Of a stretch of 64,000 bases of DNA, positions 61,719 through 64,000 are shown piece after piece. The notes beneath the pieces were generated by a model. That model was not told the origin of the DNA. It did not search any database and saw only the letters and a list, made by a program, of their open reading frames with translations. This stretch comes from Shimia sp039969785. Lineage in GTDB: Bacteria > Pseudomonadota > Alphaproteobacteria > Rhodobacterales > Rhodobacteraceae. Each line of letters starts with the position of its first letter. The stretch's first letter is position 1. A program made the translations under genes and the position numbers. The stretch lies in contig NZ_JBDVNC010000016.1 of the NCBI RefSeq assembly GCF_039969785.1, positions 186,001-250,000 on the forward strand, given 5' to 3'.

Positions 61719-62501
61719 TCAGCCCGCCGTATAACCGCCATCGGCATATAAAATATGGCCGGTGTAGAAATCAGACGCCTTGGATGCGAGAAACAGTAGC
61801 GGTCCGGCAAGGTCTTCTGGTTCGCCCAATCGCCCCTTGGGGACGCGGCTCAAGAAACCATTGCGCACTTTTGTGGCCTCTTCGGTGTCTTCAAACATCC
61901 ATGCCGTCAGTGGCGAACGGAACACTGTTGGAGCGATCGCGTTGACCGTGATACCGTCCCCCCCCAATTCGCACCCCAAAGCTTTGGTCATGCCGTCCGT
62001 TGCGGCCTTGGACGCGCAATAAGCTGTATACCCAGCCGGATGTCCCAGCAGCCCACGCGCAGAGCTCACCAAAACGATTTTGCCATGGCCCTGTTGCTTC
62101 ATCTGAGCCGCCGCCGCTCTGGCCAAAAGCCAGGTTTGCGTCACATTGGCATCCATCACCGCATTGAATGTTTCCGGTGGCATGTCATTGATCAGGGCTA
62201 CTTTGTTCATGCCCGATGCCACCACCAGAATGTCGAGTTGCCCATAGGTTTGCACAGCTTTCGCAACCAACCCATTGCACGTATCTTCGTCTATAGGGCG
62301 CGCATTGATCGTTGTGACTTCCACCCCCATCCCGCGACATTCGGTTGCAATTTCATTGAGCGACGCCTGATTTCCAGCCACAAGCACCAACCGGCACCCC
62401 GCCCCTGCCAGCACACGCGCTGCAACCATCCCAAAAGCACCGGACGCACCAGTGATCAACGCCACATTGTCACGCACATCAAACATCGCATGAGGTGTCA
62501 T
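61719..62501 (-). CDS. Short-chain dehydrogenase/reductase
   Basis: A 260-residue SDR with ITGASGAFGMVAA, the NNAG position replaced by VVASGM, VLVSSARGLLG and YTAYCASKAA (catalytic Tyr and Lys). It would oxidise or reduce a hydroxyl/keto group of the pathway intermediate. It is 4 bp from both neighbours, so co-transcribed. Confidence 0.83.
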   Translation of the reverse strand: MTPHAMFDVRDNVALITGASGAFGMVAARVLAGAGCRLVLVAGNQASLNEIATECRGMGVEVTTINARPIDEDTCNGLVAKAVQTYGQLDILVVASGMNKVALINDMPPETFNAVMDANVTQTWLLARAAAAQMKQQGHGKIVLVSSARGLLGHPAGYTAYCASKAATDGMTKALGCELGGDGITVNAIAPTVFRSPLTAWMFEDTEEATKVRNGFLSRVPKGRLGEPEDLAGPLLFLASKASDFYTGHILYADGGYTAG

Positions 62502-62504
62502 ATC

Positions 62505-62849
62505 TTAAGCCTCCGGAGTATATGGAATAACCACAAGCATCGTGCACACGTCGTTACGACGGTTTTCGATCTTGCGAATTTCGTTGGGAGGAATTGTGCA
62601 ACTGTCGTATTTGCCCAATGTTGTCTCCACGCCATCCACGATGACGGTCATTTCGCCCTCAAGGACTACATAGACCTTCTCGAACGGTGTCGAATCCGGC
62701 CCTGCGCCGCCACCGGGCAAGAATTGGCTCAGCCCAACCCATTGATTGTCTGGACCGCCCTCTTCAAACCCCTGAAGTCGCAAACCAACCACTCCAAAGT
62801 GATTTGGTGCTTCATAAGGGACAGCGTCATTGAATTTTTTCAGATGCAT
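62505..62849 (-). CDS. Small cupin-domain protein
   Basis: A 114-residue single cupin (VGLSQFLPGGGAG, EKVYVVLEGEMTVIVDG). The start at 62849 (MHLKKFNDAVPY) has GGGAG about 12 bases upstream; the open frame to 62900 lacks one. The first cupin motif has few His residues, so metal binding is uncertain. It may act as an isomerase, decarboxylase or lactonase on the pathway compound. Confidence 0.75.
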   Translation of the reverse strand: MHLKKFNDAVPYEAPNHFGVVGLRLQGFEEGGPDNQWVGLSQFLPGGGAGPDSTPFEKVYVVLEGEMTVIVDGVETTLGKYDSCTIPPNEIRKIENRRNDVCTMLVVIPYTPEA

Positions 62850-62909
62850 TCGGATACTCCCGCTCGGCGAAAATGAGGCCGCCAGTTGCCCGGCGGCCAA
62901 CCAGATTAC

Positions 62910-63746
62910 TTAAAATTCTGATCCGTCATCGATCCGGAAGCTCTGGCTCTTGTCGATCATCGCCACCAGGCGAATGATGCACCCGTCGCCGCGATCCCAA
63001 TTCCATGGGAAAAAGGCGAATGTACATCGTTTGCCAGTGACTGCGTCCAGATCACCGCCTACATTCTCGATGCCCAGAATACCGTTCTTAAACAAGATGT
63101 TGTGCACAGGTTCCCAATCCGGAAAATCGTCTTTCCAATCGTTGCCGCCGGACCATTCGCGATATTCGTCTTCCAGATGCGGCAACAAAGGACCGTTGCG
63201 TTGTGGACCGATCGCGGTTGCAAGCGGATGATCATTGGCCTGCGTGTCATGGCCGACAACTTTAACGCCCTTTTCGACCATCCACTCTCCGGCGGATGCG
63301 ACAAGCCCCGGGCAATACGCAAAATAGTCACCGTCTTCATAATCGTGATGCCAGCCGGTGTTGAGGATAAGAACATCCCCCTTGCGGATCGCGTGCCCAC
63401 ACGCCTTTTCCAGATCTTCGCCGGTAATCGGCTCCCACTTTTTCTTGGGGATCGACACCACGATCCCGGTCCCAAAGAAATGCGGTAGCGGTACTTCGTC
63501 AATGAATGGTGTTCCCTGCACCACATGCGCGGGTGCATCGATATGCGTTGTGGCATGCATTGTTGTTGTGATGCGTTGGCTCAACACACCAGACTTGGCC
63601 ATATAGTGGATGCGCTCGATCTTGGTGTCCTGAAAATACGGCCAGTTTGGATTCTGAAATCCAAATCGATGGCTCAGGTTATAGAACTCCAATCCCATGT
63701 CGTTGTCGGTGTTTGCCTGAAACTCAATGCCACGTATTTCAACCAT
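62910..63746 (-). CDS. Cyclase-family (kynurenine formamidase-like) hydrolase
   Basis: A 278-residue protein of the cyclase family with the metal motif HATTHIDAPAH and later ILNTGWHHDYEDG and VGHDTQANDHPLA. Members hydrolyse amide, formamide or lactone bonds using Zn or Mn. The start at 63746 has AGGAGA upstream. It is the first gene of the minus-strand operon, so probably opens the imported substrate; three palindromes lie upstream. Confidence 0.82.
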   Translation of the reverse strand: MVEIRGIEFQANTDNDMGLEFYNLSHRFGFQNPNWPYFQDTKIERIHYMAKSGVLSQRITTTMHATTHIDAPAHVVQGTPFIDEVPLPHFFGTGIVVSIPKKKWEPITGEDLEKACGHAIRKGDVLILNTGWHHDYEDGDYFAYCPGLVASAGEWMVEKGVKVVGHDTQANDHPLATAIGPQRNGPLLPHLEDEYREWSGGNDWKDDFPDWEPVHNILFKNGILGIENVGGDLDAVTGKRCTFAFFPWNWDRGDGCIIRLVAMIDKSQSFRIDDGSEF

Positions 63747-63842
63747 CGCGCATATCTCCTCTGTTCGCCGAAAACCCGGCGTTAGTGATATCAAAATGTC
63801 AGGGTGGCTCCTCCCACCTGTCTCACATAGTGATGCACGTGC

Positions 63843-63898
63843 ACCGCATTGCGGTCAAGAAAAAATCGCAATACGGCCCAACTGTACCGCATTGCGGA
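63843..63898. promoter_or_regulatory. Three phased palindromes in the divergent promoter
   Basis: ACCGCATTGCGGT (63843-63855), TCGCAATACGG (63866-63876) and ACCGCATTGCGGA (63886-63898) are versions of one palindrome with centres 21-22 bp apart, two helical turns. They lie between the cyclase operon and the divergent regulator start, matching the multi-site operators typical of IclR-type regulators. Confidence 0.65.
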
Positions 63899-63961
63899 AC
63901 ACTCAGTTTACTTGTATCCTGTCCCTGCACCCAACGGCGAATCGAAAGAAACACTCCTCAT

Positions 63962-64000
63962 ATGCCTGATAAAAAAGAAAAAAATGACCGCTCTGGTATT
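63962..64000 (+). CDS. Start of a divergent gene, probably an IclR-family regulator
   Basis: Only 13 codons are in the window, MPDKKEKNDRSGI. An acidic/basic start followed by RSGI is typical of IclR regulators (where the next residues are usually QSVERG). Position divergent from a catabolic operon with palindromic sites supports a regulator, but the evidence is short. Confidence 0.45.
   Translation, partial: MPDKKEKNDRSGI

Overview
The window looks like an accessory, catabolism-rich stretch of an alphaproteobacterial genome, most likely Rhodobacterales (Roseobacter type). The grounds are moderately high GC, tightly overlapping operons, a smoEFGKS-mtlK polyol operon, TRAP and LIV-type transporters, BKACE enzymes and IS3/IS481/IS630/IS110 debris. 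No rRNA, tRNA or CRISPR array was recognised.

Layout: (1) 1-1727, the end of a class II aldolase gene and an inositol-dehydrogenase-like gene. (2) 1801-4277, a MarR regulator divergent from an FAD aromatic hydroxylase, with palindromic operators between them. (3) 4321-14471, a ten-gene minus-strand operon with start/stop overlaps or gaps of at most 2 bp at every junction. It reads as a sulfoquinovose (SQ) route of the sulfo-EMP type: a di-heme cytochrome, sulfofructose kinase, LacD/YihT-like aldolase, fucose-isomerase-like protein, Gfo/Idh/MocA protein, mutarotase, sulfolactaldehyde dehydrogenase, sulfolactate dehydrogenase and sulfopyruvate decarboxylase ComDE. A divergent Sel1 gene, a TRAP transporter and a DeoR regulator (14463-19046) follow. 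(4) 19358-21677, creatinase and fructokinase. (5) 21822-23505, nested IS remnants in which an IS630 sits inside an IS481-type gene. (6) 24374-32022, LacI regulator plus smoEFGKS-mtlK for sorbitol/mannitol. (7) 32201-36722, a second IS nest (IS110 inside an IS3) that truncates a second smoE copy next to its own LacI gene. (8) 36837-47442, an unusual sugar cluster: PIG-L deacetylase fusion, ROK repressor, ABC importer, VOC protein, argininosuccinate-lyase-like enzyme and PfkB kinase. (9) 47550-54890, a sugar ABC importer with an isomerase, an oxidoreductase and a divergent LacI regulator. (10) 55159-64000, a LIV-type ABC importer with BKACE, 3-hydroxyacyl-CoA-type dehydrogenase, SDR, cupin and cyclase-family proteins, and the start of a divergent regulator behind three phased palindromes.

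The strongest biological signal is region 3. The kinase there keeps the three residues I recall as binding the sulfonate in E. coli YihV (Lys27, Asn109 and the Arg equivalent to 138). The same operon continues past sulfolactate to sulfoacetaldehyde, so both halves of the sulfosugar would be oxidised in one cell instead of excreting a C3 sulfonate. The sulfite-releasing enzyme (Xsc) is not in the window. The most open-ended cluster is region 8, whose gene set suggests breakdown of an N-acylated, amino-acid-linked sugar, but the substrate is unknown.
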